From the NCBI GenBank assembly GCA_003283905.1, contig QBXA01000001.1, positions 84,532 through 148,531 on the forward strand: DNA of 64,000 bases, read 5' to 3'. Origin of the DNA: Pelagibacteraceae bacterium AG-319-F18. GTDB lineage: Bacteria; Pseudomonadota; Alphaproteobacteria; Pelagibacterales; Pelagibacteraceae. Under the pieces are notes generated by a model. That model saw nothing but the letters and a program-made list of their open reading frames with translations. It made no database searches and was not told where the DNA came from. The translations under genes were made by a program, and so were the position numbers. Positions 53,708-61,761 of the stretch are shown here, in pieces; positions within the stretch are counted from its first letter, which is position 1, and every line of letters begins with the position of its first letter.

Positions 53708-54674
53708 GAATTATTACCGCAGGTCCTAAAATTTTTCTTCCTTCTAAATCTTTGTGAGCTTGAACAATCTGATCCAGTTTATATTTTTTAAATATTTCTA
53801 TTTTAACTTTTCCAGAGCTTATTTTTTCAAATAGTGTTTTTGCAGCCTCATTTAATTCTTGATTATTTCCTAAATATTGACCCATTGATGGTCTGACAAA
53901 AAATAATCCTTTTGGTTGTAACATTTTAGGAACATTGATTGGGTCTAGTGATCCAGAAGCATTTCCGAAAGAAACCATCGTTCCTCTAACACTTAAACAT
54001 TCAAGAGATTTTTCAAAGGTTGATTTTCCAACACCATCATAAACTACTGGCACACCTTTTCCGTTAGTTATTTCCATAACTTTTTTTGCAAAATCTTCTT
54101 TATTGTAATTAATTATCTCATCACAACCATTTTTTTTTGCTATTTTTATTTTTTCTTCACTACCAACTGTTCCAATTACTTTGCATCCCAAACTCTTAGC
54201 CCATTGACAAAATATTTGTCCTACTCCTCCAGCTGCCGCATGAAATAAAATAGTTTCATTACCTAAAACAGGATAAGTTTTGTGTAGTAAATAATATGTT
54301 GTTAATCCTTTTGTCATTATAGCTGCAGCTATATTTAAATCTATTTCTTTAGGAACTTTAATTAAGTTTTGTGTTCTGTAAATTCTATGAGAAGAATATG
54401 ACCCCAAAGGTAAAGCAGCATAGGCAACACTGTCTCCAATTGAAAAATTTGAAACATCAGGCCCAACTTCTTTAATAATTCCAGAAGCCTCCATTCCAAG
54501 TCCACTCGGCATCATTAAAGGATAGAGACCAGAACGATGATATGTATCTATATAATTTAAACCTATAGCGGCATGTTCTATCAAGACTTCACTTTTTATT
54601 GGTTTTCTTAAAGTTATTTCTTCTATATCTAATACTTCAGGACCACCATTTTTTTTAATTTTAACTGCTTTCAT
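53700..54674 (-). CDS. NADPH:quinone reductase (MDR superfamily)
   Basis: A 324-residue zinc-free medium-chain dehydrogenase/reductase. It has the quinone oxidoreductase N-terminal segment (HAAIGLNYIDTYHRSGLYP, about residues 35-53) and NADPH-binding FHAAAGGVGQIFCQWAKSLG (about 145-164), followed by GTVGSEEK. No structural zinc Cys cluster is seen. It is divergent from the bhmT riboswitch region. The likely role is reduction of quinones or similar electrophiles. Confidence 0.88.
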   Translation of the reverse strand: MKAVKIKKNGGPEVLDIEEITLRKPIKSEVLIEHAAIGLNYIDTYHRSGLYPLMMPSGLGMEASGIIKEVGPDVSNFSIGDSVAYAALPLGSYSSHRIYRTQNLIKVPKEIDLNIAAAIMTKGLTTYYLLHKTYPVLGNETILFHAAAGGVGQIFCQWAKSLGCKVIGTVGSEEKIKIAKKNGCDEIINYNKEDFAKKVMEITNGKGVPVVYDGVGKSTFEKSLECLSVRGTMVSFGNASGSLDPINVPKMLQPKGLFFVRPSMGQYLGNNQELNEAAKTLFEKISSGKVKIEIFKKYKLDQIVQAHKDLEGRKILGPAVIIPN

Positions 54675-54696
54675 TTTACAAATGTATCATTATGAT

Positions 54697-54719
54697 AATC
54701 TTGCACTGCTTGCAAGATT
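54697..54719. promoter_or_regulatory. Perfect inverted repeat upstream of the bhmT promoter
   Basis: AATCTTGCA (54697-54705) and TGCAAGATT (54711-54719) form a perfect 9-bp dyad with a five-base centre. It lies just before the bhmT -35 box and between two divergent genes, so it may be an operator. No known regulator site was recognised. Confidence 0.5.
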
Positions 54720-54729
54720 TCCGAATTAT

Positions 54730-54758
54730 TTGACAGTTTTATTTATTTGTGGTTATAT
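54730..54758 (+). promoter_or_regulatory. Sigma-70 type promoter of bhmT
   Basis: TTGACA at 54730-54735 and TTATAT at 54753-54758, or TATATT one base on, are 17 or 18 bases apart. Transcription would begin at about 54764-54766, right at the SAM-II aptamer stem. Confidence 0.7.
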
Positions 54759-54761
54759 TGG

Positions 54762-54814
54762 TTAGCGCTGATTTAAGTTTAATTGCAGAGCGCTTTACAA
54801 ATCCTGCTAAAGCG
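54762..54814 (+). promoter_or_regulatory. SAM-II riboswitch aptamer
   Basis: Stem P1 is AGCGCT (54764-54769) with AGCGCT (54789-54794). GATTTAA follows the 5' strand as in the class consensus. Loop GCAG (54785-54788) pairs with CTGC (54804-54807) to make the pseudoknot, and the class-typical TGCTAAAG follows. The match to the SAM-II consensus is clear. Confidence 0.9.
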
Positions 54815-54821
54815 ACACTTC

Positions 54822-54851
54822 AACCACCGCTTTAGCCGGTGGTTTTTTTTT
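54822..54851 (+). terminator. Riboswitch-controlled terminator of bhmT
   Basis: Stem CCACCG (54824-54829) with CGGTGG (54837-54842), A-T extended, is followed by nine T. CGCTTTAGC (54828-54836) in the hairpin is perfectly complementary over nine bases to GCTAAAGCG (54806-54814) in the SAM-II 3' strand, so bound aptamer and antiterminator exclude each other. Confidence 0.9.
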
Positions 54852-54871
54852 GAAATTTTCTCAAATTAAAA

Positions 54872-54918
54872 TCGGGTATTTGAACCGTATTGTGCACCCA
54901 GCATTTTGCTAAAGCACT
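54872..54918 (+). promoter_or_regulatory. SAM-V type riboswitch aptamer
   Basis: P1 is GGGT (54874-54877) with ACCC (54896-54899). The loop has TTTGAACCGTATTG and ends in GTGC (54892-54895), which pairs with GCAC (54914-54917) to form a pseudoknot after TTTTGCTAAA. This is the H-type pseudoknot shape and signature of SAM-V, a class reported from marine bacteria. The class call rests on consensus memory. Confidence 0.8.
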
Positions 54919-54923
54919 AGAAA

Positions 54924-54991
54924 GGAGAAAGAGCTAATTTTTTAACCTCTTAGTTTTAATTAGCTTCTTTTCTCCATTAACTTGGAGAAAA
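54924..54991 (+). promoter_or_regulatory. Alternative hairpins around the bhmT ribosome binding site
   Basis: TTTTCTCC (54968-54975) can pair with GGAGAAAA (54984-54991), an 8-bp stem that hides the ribosome binding site. The same TTTTCTCC can instead pair with GGAGAAAG (from 54924) in a longer hairpin whose arms also include AGCTAATT (54932-54939) and AATTAGCT (54958-54965). The two folds exclude each other and fit control of translation downstream of the SAM-V aptamer. Confidence 0.65.
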
Positions 54992-54994
54992 AAA

Positions 54995-56056
54995 ATGACA
55001 ACCAACATACTAAAAGAAAGATTGGATAAAGGACCGGTAATTTGTGCTGAAGGTTTTTTATTTGAAATTGAAAGACGAGGATACATGGCATCTGGAGAGT
55101 TTGTGCCAATGGTTTCTCTTGATCATCCAGAAGTTCTTGAAAATTTGCATAGAGAATTTCAACATGCTGGATCAGATATTGTTGAGGCGTTTACTTATAA
55201 TGGTCACAGAGAAAAGATGAGAGTTATAGGTAAAGAAGATTTATTAGAACCACTCAATAGATCTGCTTTGAAGATTGCAAAAAAAGTTGCTTTAGATACA
55301 CCTAAAGGATCTAAACCAAATTTAATGGCTGGAAATATTTCTAATTCAAACATTTGGAAAGAAGATGATAAGCAAGCTCAAAAAGAAGTTGAAAGTATGT
55401 TTTCAGAAATGATTGGGTGGGCAGTAGATGAGGGAGCAGACATGTTAATTGGTGAAACTTTTTATTATGCTGAAGAAGCTTTTAAAGCTCTTGAGGTAAT
55501 GAAGAAAGCTAATCTTCCAACAGTACTAACAATTTCGCCAATGGGTGAGAATAAAATGAGAGATGGAAGGTCTGTAGTTGATACATGTAAAGAATTGGAA
55601 CAAAGAGGAGCTGACGTTGTAGGATTGAATTGTTTTAGAGGGCCAGCAACAATGTTACCATTTTTAAAAGAGATTAGAAAAGCAGTACAATGTCATGTTG
55701 GTGCTTTACCAATTCCTTATAGAACTAATAAAAAATTTCCAACTTTTTTCAATTTACCAGATAGAGATGATTGTGGCTGCCCATCACCACACGGAAGAAC
55801 ATTTCCTACAGCTCTTGACCCACACTTTTGTAATAGATATGAAATAGGTCAATTTGCAAAATGGGCAAATATTTTAGGTATAAATTATCTTGGTGTTTGT
55901 TGTGGTGCTAACCCAATGTTAATCAGGGAGGTTGCTGAGTCTATTGGTTTAAAAGTGCCAGCAAGTAAATATAGAGAAAACATGGAAAATCATTTTATGT
56001 ATGGAAAGAATAAAAGAATTCCAAAACATATATCAGAATATGGTGATAAAGCTTAA
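54995..56056 (+). CDS. bhmT: Betaine-homocysteine S-methyltransferase
   Basis: Moves a methyl group from glycine betaine (or a related donor) to homocysteine to make methionine. The 353-residue protein has the zinc Cys residues in GLNCFRGP (about residue 208) and GVCCGANP (about 300), the N-terminal AEGFLFEIERRGY and the VEAFTYNGHREKM segment, as in BhmT-type barrels. The leader holds SAM-II and SAM-V aptamers, so high SAM should turn the gene off at two levels. The ribosome binding site GGAG precedes ATG at 54995. It is followed by a HAD gene on the other strand. Confidence 0.93.
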   Translation: MTTNILKERLDKGPVICAEGFLFEIERRGYMASGEFVPMVSLDHPEVLENLHREFQHAGSDIVEAFTYNGHREKMRVIGKEDLLEPLNRSALKIAKKVALDTPKGSKPNLMAGNISNSNIWKEDDKQAQKEVESMFSEMIGWAVDEGADMLIGETFYYAEEAFKALEVMKKANLPTVLTISPMGENKMRDGRSVVDTCKELEQRGADVVGLNCFRGPATMLPFLKEIRKAVQCHVGALPIPYRTNKKFPTFFNLPDRDDCGCPSPHGRTFPTALDPHFCNRYEIGQFAKWANILGINYLGVCCGANPMLIREVAESIGLKVPASKYRENMENHFMYGKNKRIPKHISEYGDKA

Positions 56057-56058
56057 AG

Positions 56059-56730
56059 TTAATTAGATTCTATATTGGGTAAAAGATCTTGTAAGTTTTT
56101 GATTTCTAACTTTGGTTCATAATCTAAGTTATCAAAAATATTATTATTTCTATTTACCCAAATAGAATTATAACCATAATTTCCAGCACCTGACACATCC
56201 CAAGTATTTGCACTTAAAAAAGCAACTTCATTCTTTTGAATTTGATATTTTTTTGTTGGCATATCATAAACTTTTGAGTCTGGTTTATAAATTCTAACTT
56301 CTTCAATTGAAAAAAGATCATCAAATAAATTTTCTAAATTATTGCTTTTAACTAACTGATTTAGAAGGGCAGGTGTACCATTGGACAGAATAGCTAATTT
56401 TAAATTTTTTTCTTTTAGTGTTTTTAAAACCTCAGGCACTTCTTTGAATGGTGAAAGAATTTTATAAAGATCTAATAATTCGTCTTTCATTGAAGAATCT
56501 ATTTTGTAAGCTTTCATGGATTTATTCAAACTATCCTTAGTAACTTGCCAAAAATCTTTATGCCTTTTCATTAAACTTCTTAGCCAAGTATATTCTAATT
56601 GAGTAGTCCTCCAATAATTAGCAAAACCTTCCCATTTATCACCAATTTTATCTTTGCATTTTTCTGCAGCTGAATTGACATCAAACAATGTTCCATAAGC
56701 ATCAAAAATTATTGCTTTAATTTTTTTCAT
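56059..56730 (-). CDS. Haloacid dehalogenase type II-like hydrolase
   Basis: A 223-residue HAD-family enzyme closest to L-2-haloacid dehalogenases. Nucleophile Asp is in IIFDAYGTLFDV (about residue 10), then AILSNGTPALL, RIYKPDSKVY with Lys, and FLSANTWDVSGAGNYG for the last acidic motif. The Asn-Thr-Trp after Ser fits the dehalogenase subfamily, but substrate in nature could be a 2-haloacid or phospho compound. It is convergent with bhmT (two bases apart) and divergent from rsmE. Confidence 0.83.
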   Translation of the reverse strand: MKKIKAIIFDAYGTLFDVNSAAEKCKDKIGDKWEGFANYWRTTQLEYTWLRSLMKRHKDFWQVTKDSLNKSMKAYKIDSSMKDELLDLYKILSPFKEVPEVLKTLKEKNLKLAILSNGTPALLNQLVKSNNLENLFDDLFSIEEVRIYKPDSKVYDMPTKKYQIQKNEVAFLSANTWDVSGAGNYGYNSIWVNRNNNIFDNLDYEPKLEIKNLQDLLPNIESN

Positions 56731-56747
56731 AAATTAATCTTAAAATT

Positions 56748-57449
56748 GTGAGTAATATTAGATTATTTTTTCCTGAAAATTTATCAACTAATTTAACTTT
56801 AAAACTTGATAAATCTCAATCACATTATTTGATCAAAGTAATGCGATTGAATATAGGCAAAAACTTTTCATTATTTAACCAAAATGGAGAATGGGAAGCG
56901 AGAATAATTAAAATTACAAAAGGTATTGTAGAATTTTTAATTACAAAAAAAATTAGATCAAATAATAATGATAAAGAAGTTTGGTTAGCATTTGCACCAA
57001 TTAAATTAAATTATTTAAATTTAATGATACAAAAAGCCACCGAACTTGGAGTCACTAGATTTATACCAATTTTAACAGAAAGGACAATTGTTAGAAAGAT
57101 AAATGAAAAAAGATTAAATAAAATTATTGTAGAAGCATCTGAACAAAGCAATAGATTAAAAGTTCCAAAATTAGAAGAAATTCTAAAATTGGATAATTTT
57201 TTAAAATTTAATCAAAAAATTAATATTATTTTTGGAGATCTTAATACAAACAATAATAAATTAACTATTAAGAACACCGAACCTTTGTGTATATTAATTG
57301 GACCTGAGGGAGACTTTACTACAAAAGAGAGAGAAAAAATTTTAAGACTTAAAAATATAATTCCATTAAAAATTAATGAAAATATTTTAAGAGCAGAAAC
57401 TGCTGCAATTTCAATGATATCAATAATAGCTTTTAATATATTATCTTAA
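56748..57449 (+). CDS. rsmE: 16S rRNA uridine(1498)-N3-methyltransferase RsmE
   Basis: Methylates U1498 of 16S rRNA. The 233-residue SPOUT protein has the N-terminal PUA-like part and the C-terminal knot with LIGPEGDFTTKEREKIL (about residues 184-200) and LRAETAAISMISIIAF (about 214-229). Both are class-defining. The end overlaps the convergent SCO gene by nine bases. It is an ordinary member with no odd features. Confidence 0.93.
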   Translation: MSNIRLFFPENLSTNLTLKLDKSQSHYLIKVMRLNIGKNFSLFNQNGEWEARIIKITKGIVEFLITKKIRSNNNDKEVWLAFAPIKLNYLNLMIQKATELGVTRFIPILTERTIVRKINEKRLNKIIVEASEQSNRLKVPKLEEILKLDNFLKFNQKINIIFGDLNTNNNKLTIKNTEPLCILIGPEGDFTTKEREKILRLKNIIPLKINENILRAETAAISMISIIAFNILS

Positions 57450-58031
57450 ATATTTGTTTATGGCTTTAAACATGTCTTTATAATTTGCATGATGGCTAAT
57501 TCGATCTAAATATTTACCATTTTCTAATAATATTACTGATGAACTATGATTTATTAGATAGTTCCCATCTTCTGAAAAAATTTTTTCTGAGTGTATTCCC
57601 CATGATTTAGATAAAATAAATATTTTTTTAGGATCGCCAGTAATTCCATAAATTTTATTTTCAAATGAATATAAATAATCTTTAATAATCTCAGGAGTAT
57701 CTCTTTGAGGATCAATACTTACAAAGAAAACTTTAAATTTTTTCTTCTTTTTTTTATCTAAATTATTTATTACCAAGTTTAAATTATTTAATGTCATTGG
57801 ACAAACATCAGGACAATTAGTAAATCCAAAAAAAATTGCAGTTAAAGGACCTTCAAAAGATTTTTCGGTAATTATATTATTGTTAACGTCTTCAAGTGAA
57901 AATGATGAGCCTTTAAAGGATGCGACATATTCATCTTTTTTATTTTCGACCGATAAAAAAATTGGCAACATAATAAATAAAAAAATAAATAAGCAACCTG
58001 ATATAATTGTTATTGATGATTTTAACTTCAT
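57441..58031 (-). CDS. SCO1/SenC copper chaperone for cytochrome c oxidase
   Basis: Delivers copper to the CuA centre of cytochrome c oxidase in the periplasm. The 196-residue protein has an N-terminal membrane anchor (about residues 5-26), the copper site FTNCPDVCPM (Cys about 74 and 78) and the third ligand His in INHSSSVILL (about 162). Its place beside the cox cluster fits. It is divergent from the subunit III-like gene, with 36 bases between starts. Confidence 0.92.
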   Translation of the reverse strand: MKLKSSITIISGCLFIFLFIMLPIFLSVENKKDEYVASFKGSSFSLEDVNNNIITEKSFEGPLTAIFFGFTNCPDVCPMTLNNLNLVINNLDKKKKKKFKVFFVSIDPQRDTPEIIKDYLYSFENKIYGITGDPKKIFILSKSWGIHSEKIFSEDGNYLINHSSSVILLENGKYLDRISHHANYKDMFKAINKYLR

Positions 58032-58067
58032 TATTGATATAATTAATTTAATAACTATATAAGAACA

Positions 58068-58748
58068 ATGAGCAATTTGTTAAAGAAACTTTTTGGCACA
58101 CTACTTCAGAAACCCTGGGAGAGTGAACGTGCGGCAATAGATAATGCTCATGAAGGAAAAACTTTTGATATTTCGGTTCAAAAGTCTGCTGTGTTAATTA
58201 TTTTTGGGATTGCAACAGTTTTATTTAGTTTAGTATTTACAAGCTATCTTTATACTTTACCACCAGGTCAAGATACGAAATACCTTTTAAGACCAAACTT
58301 ACTTTGGATAAATACTTTAATTCTTTTCTTTGTTACCTATTTTTTTAATAAGATTACTAATGATTTAAAAAAAAAAGATACTTCAAAAGTTAAAAGAAAT
58401 CTTTTAATTATAGGTGGATTAACTTACCTATTTCTATTTGGACAGATAATTTTTTGGTTTCAATTATTAAAAAGTGGAAATTATGTTTCGACAAATTCTT
58501 ATTTTGCAAATTTTTATGTTTTTACAGCGCTTCATGGATTACATCTTTTAGGAGGACTGCTTTTTTGGGGAAAAGTTTCTTCAAGAGTTTTAAAGTTAGA
58601 ACAAAATAAAATTTTAGAAGAAGAAAAAAATATATCTGCTTTATCTTTATATTGGACATTTTTATTAATTGTTTGGCTAATGTTTTTTTTAATGATTTAT
58701 ATTTTTAATGATGCATTTGTTGCATGGTGTAAATCGTTAATTTCTTAG
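58068..58748 (+). CDS. Subunit III-like heme-copper oxidase membrane protein
   Basis: A 226-residue membrane protein with about five hydrophobic segments, of the cytochrome oxidase subunit III family (COG1845). It has FYVFTALHGLHLLGGLLFW (about residues 152-170) and LYWTFLLIVWLMFFLMIY, patterns typical of subunit III helices. It is a second subunit III type protein beside coxC at 61762-62472, and is shorter in the middle. It may be an assembly partner or part of a different oxidase. The main catalytic subunits have only one copy in the window. Confidence 0.75.
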   Translation: MSNLLKKLFGTLLQKPWESERAAIDNAHEGKTFDISVQKSAVLIIFGIATVLFSLVFTSYLYTLPPGQDTKYLLRPNLLWINTLILFFVTYFFNKITNDLKKKDTSKVKRNLLIIGGLTYLFLFGQIIFWFQLLKSGNYVSTNSYFANFYVFTALHGLHLLGGLLFWGKVSSRVLKLEQNKILEEEKNISALSLYWTFLLIVWLMFFLMIYIFNDAFVAWCKSLIS

Positions 58749-58749
58749 T

Positions 58750-58941
58750 TTATAAAAATAAAACTAAAACAATTCCTACTACTGTAATAATTGCTAAAAG
58801 AATGTTTACAGATTTTAAATATTTTTTTGTTTCGATTTTAATCTCTTTCTTTGAAAATGCTCCTGCCCCAAAAGATATGACTAGAAAAAAAATGAATACT
58901 AGAACGAGTATTGTTATTAAAATTCCGAATTTACCAAGCAT
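58750..58941 (-). CDS. Small two-helix membrane protein, possibly HIG1-like
   Basis: A 63-residue protein with two membrane helices (about residues 5-28 and 44-62) linked by a short basic loop (SKKEIKIETKKYLKSVN). This is the layout of alphaproteobacterial HIG1 or other twin-helix proteins next to cytochrome oxidase genes. Sequence identity to HIG1 is not compelling, so the name is tentative. It is convergent with the subunit III-like gene (one base apart) and divergent from coxB. Confidence 0.5.
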   Translation of the reverse strand: MLGKFGILITILVLVFIFFLVISFGAGAFSKKEIKIETKKYLKSVNILLAIITVVGIVLVLFL

Positions 58942-58977
58942 AAAACCCTAATTATATTAGTTTATTTGCTTTATGTT

Positions 58978-58994
58978 TATGACATTTTGTCATA
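58978..58994. promoter_or_regulatory. Perfect inverted repeat upstream of coxB
   Basis: TATGACA (58978-58984) and TGTCATA (58988-58994) form a perfect 7-bp dyad around TTT, 36 bases before the coxB ATG. A TATACT at 59001-59006 may be the -10 box, placing the dyad at about -35. It may be a regulator site for the cox operon. No known regulator was recognised. Confidence 0.5.
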
Positions 58995-59029
58995 GGTATT
59001 TATACTATTAATAAACTATATAGATAGTC

Positions 59030-59905
59030 ATGCATCCAGGTATAATATTTTTTTTAGTGGTCTTAGGATCTTTACTTTTTCATATCTTTACACCATGGTA
59101 TTGGACTGACATTGCTTCAAATTGGGTAGGAATGGATGATACAATTACACTTACTTTTTGGGTAGGTGGTGGTGTTTTTATAGCCGTATGTCTTTTTATG
59201 GTTTACTGCGTAGTTAAGTTTTCTTACAAAAAAGATCGAAGAGCAGAATATAAACCAGACGATAAAAAATTAGAAAAAATACTTACAGTGGCGACAACTT
59301 TAGGTGTAGCTGCGCTTTTAGCACCAGGACTTATTATTTGGAATCAATTTGTTACTGTTCCAAAAAATGCGCTTGAGATTGATGTGATGGCTTGGCAATG
59401 GGGATGGCAATATAGACTACCTGGTGAAGATGGAAAGTTAGGAACTACACAAATAGTTAACATAAATGACAATAACCCTTTTGGAATTAATCTAGATGAT
59501 CCTTATGGAAAAGACGATGTGTTGATACAAAGTGACTTGATAAATTTAGAAACTAACCAACCAGTGAAAATATTATTAAGGTCAGTTGATGTGCTTCATA
59601 ACTGGTATGTTCCTCAGTTTAGAGCAAAAATGGATGCAGTTCCAGGAATTGTAACTTACTATTGGTTTGAACCAAATAAAATTGGAGAATATGAAGTCTT
59701 ATGTGCAGAATATTGTGGTGTTGGACACTATGCGATGAGAGGCGGTGTTGAAGTTCAAAGCACAGAAGATTATAATCAATGGATTTCTGAACAAGAAACT
59801 TTTAATGATTATATTGCTAAACAGGAAAATATAGAATTAGAAAATAAAAAAATAGCTAAAAATAATAATTTTCTTTTAAATAAAGAAACATATAAAGAAG
59901 AGTAA
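59030..59905 (+). CDS. coxB: Cytochrome c oxidase subunit II
   Basis: Takes electrons from cytochrome c through the binuclear CuA centre. The 291-residue protein has two N-terminal membrane helices, the aromatic electron path WQWGWQYR (about residues 123-130), His in VDVLHNWYVP (about 189-198) and the CuA motif CAEYCGVGHYAM (about 225-236). The first helix is probably not cleaved, and no lipobox is seen. It is the first gene of the operon coxB-coxA-coxC-coxD-ORF-ctaB with spacings of 2-10 bases. Confidence 0.96.
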   Translation: MHPGIIFFLVVLGSLLFHIFTPWYWTDIASNWVGMDDTITLTFWVGGGVFIAVCLFMVYCVVKFSYKKDRRAEYKPDDKKLEKILTVATTLGVAALLAPGLIIWNQFVTVPKNALEIDVMAWQWGWQYRLPGEDGKLGTTQIVNINDNNPFGINLDDPYGKDDVLIQSDLINLETNQPVKILLRSVDVLHNWYVPQFRAKMDAVPGIVTYYWFEPNKIGEYEVLCAEYCGVGHYAMRGGVEVQSTEDYNQWISEQETFNDYIAKQENIELENKKIAKNNNFLLNKETYKEE

Positions 59906-59908
59906 TTT

Positions 59909-61759
59909 ATGTCTGACGAATACGAAAATAAAACAGGTTATCAAGCTCAATCTTCAGAAACTATTTCTTCTGGTGGAAGAGGCGGAGGTTCAGGAACAGT
60001 GCCAGATGCGGACCATGTAAGACCAGCAGAAATACCAGAACAAGACTTATATCATGGACATAGTTTTATTACTAAATGGGTTTTTTGTCAGGACGCAAAA
60101 GTTATTGGAGTTCAATATTTTCTTTTAGCAACTTTTACAGGAATTATCGGTCTAATTCTTTCTTGGTTAATGCGTTTACAATTAGGCTTTCCTGAGGCAG
60201 CAGGGTTTATGACTGCAGAACATTATTATCAGTTTGTTACTATGCATGGAATGATAATGGTTGTTTATTTTTTAACAGCACTTTTCCTTGGAGGCTTTGG
60301 AAATTACCTAATTCCTTTAATGGTAGGATCTAGAGATATGGTTTTTCCTTATCTTAACATGGTAAGTTTTTGGTCTTTTTTTGTTGCAGTAGTAGTTTTA
60401 TTAGCAAGCTTTTTTGTACCAGGTGGACCAACAGGAGCAGGTTGGACACTTTACCCACCTCAAGCAATTTTAGAAGGAACACCAGGTTCAGGTATGGGAA
60501 TATTACTAATGTGTATATCTTTAATATTATTTGTTGCAGGATTTACTATGGGCGGACTAAATTATATGATTACCGTTCTACAAGCTCGTACTAGAGGTAT
60601 GACATTAATGAGAATGCCCCTAACAGTTTGGGGTATTTTTACAGCAACTATTTTGGCAATGTTAGCTTTTCCTGCATTATTAGTAGGCGGACTAATGATG
60701 ACTTTAGACAATGTGCTTGGAACAAGTTTTTTTATGCCAACGATATTAAAAGCTGGTGAAGTTTTAGAATATGGCGGAGGAAGTCCTATTCTTTTTCAAC
60801 ATTTATTTTGGTTTTTTGGGCATCCAGAAGTTTATATAGTTGCTCTTCCAGCATTTGGAATAGTTTCAGATTTAATTTCTGTTCATGCAAGAAAAAACAT
60901 ATTTGGATATAGAATGATGGTTTGGGCCATTGTTGGTATAGGAGGACTAAGCTTTTTTGTATGGGCACACCATATGTATGTTAGTGGAATGAATCCATGG
61001 TTTGGTTTCTTTTTTGCAACTACAACACTTATCATAGCAATTCCAACTGCAATGAAAGTTTATAATTGGATTTTAACTCTTTGGAGAGGAAACATTAGGC
61101 TTAATGTTGTAATGTTATGGTGTCTTGGTTTTATAGTTACCTTTGTAAATGGAGGTATTACAGGACTTTTTTTAGGAAATGTTACTGTAGATGTTCCTTT
61201 GTCAGACACTTACTTTGTAATTGCTCATTTTCATATGGTGATGGGTATAGCACCACTTATGGTAATTATGGGAGCTGTTTATCATTGGTTTCCATTAGTA
61301 GCAGGAAGATTTTTAGATGAAAAATTAGGCAAATGGCATTTCTGGCTTACTTTTTTAGGAGCTTATTCAATTTATTTCCCAATGCACTATTTGGGATTTA
61401 TTGGTGTACCTAGAAGATATTTTGAAATGTATGATAGTCCATATGTAACATCAGCTGTAGGAATGAATGAATTTATAAGTGTGGCAGCTTTTATAGTAGG
61501 TGCTGCACAATTAATATTGATTTATAATATTATAAGAACTTTAAAAATAGGAAAACCTGCTGGACATAATCCTTGGCAAGCAAATTCACTTGAGTGGCTT
61601 ACTCCTTCAGTTCCACCTGAACACGGTAATTGGGGTGAAAAACTCCCTGTAGTTCATAGATGGCCTTATGATTTTAGTGTCCCTGGTGCAAAAGAAGATT
61701 TTATTACTCAAACTACACCACCAAGCGAAGTTACTGAAACCGAAGTAGAAAAAACATAA
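59909..61759 (+). CDS. coxA: Cytochrome c oxidase subunit I
   Basis: Catalytic subunit with heme a, heme a3 and CuB. The 616-residue protein is a type A1 enzyme. FGHPEVYIVALPAFG holds CuB His, the D-channel Glu and the cross-linked Tyr; WAHHMY gives two more CuB His; YFVIAHFHMVM gives heme His. The D-channel entry Asp (GSRDMVFP) and the K-channel Lys (PTAMKVYNW) are present. A Gly-rich, non-conserved N-terminal extension of about 60 residues precedes the first helix. The gene starts three bases after coxB. Confidence 0.97.
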   Translation: MSDEYENKTGYQAQSSETISSGGRGGGSGTVPDADHVRPAEIPEQDLYHGHSFITKWVFCQDAKVIGVQYFLLATFTGIIGLILSWLMRLQLGFPEAAGFMTAEHYYQFVTMHGMIMVVYFLTALFLGGFGNYLIPLMVGSRDMVFPYLNMVSFWSFFVAVVVLLASFFVPGGPTGAGWTLYPPQAILEGTPGSGMGILLMCISLILFVAGFTMGGLNYMITVLQARTRGMTLMRMPLTVWGIFTATILAMLAFPALLVGGLMMTLDNVLGTSFFMPTILKAGEVLEYGGGSPILFQHLFWFFGHPEVYIVALPAFGIVSDLISVHARKNIFGYRMMVWAIVGIGGLSFFVWAHHMYVSGMNPWFGFFFATTTLIIAIPTAMKVYNWILTLWRGNIRLNVVMLWCLGFIVTFVNGGITGLFLGNVTVDVPLSDTYFVIAHFHMVMGIAPLMVIMGAVYHWFPLVAGRFLDEKLGKWHFWLTFLGAYSIYFPMHYLGFIGVPRRYFEMYDSPYVTSAVGMNEFISVAAFIVGAAQLILIYNIIRTLKIGKPAGHNPWQANSLEWLTPSVPPEHGNWGEKLPVVHRWPYDFSVPGAKEDFITQTTPPSEVTETEVEKT

Positions 61760-61761
61760 CT

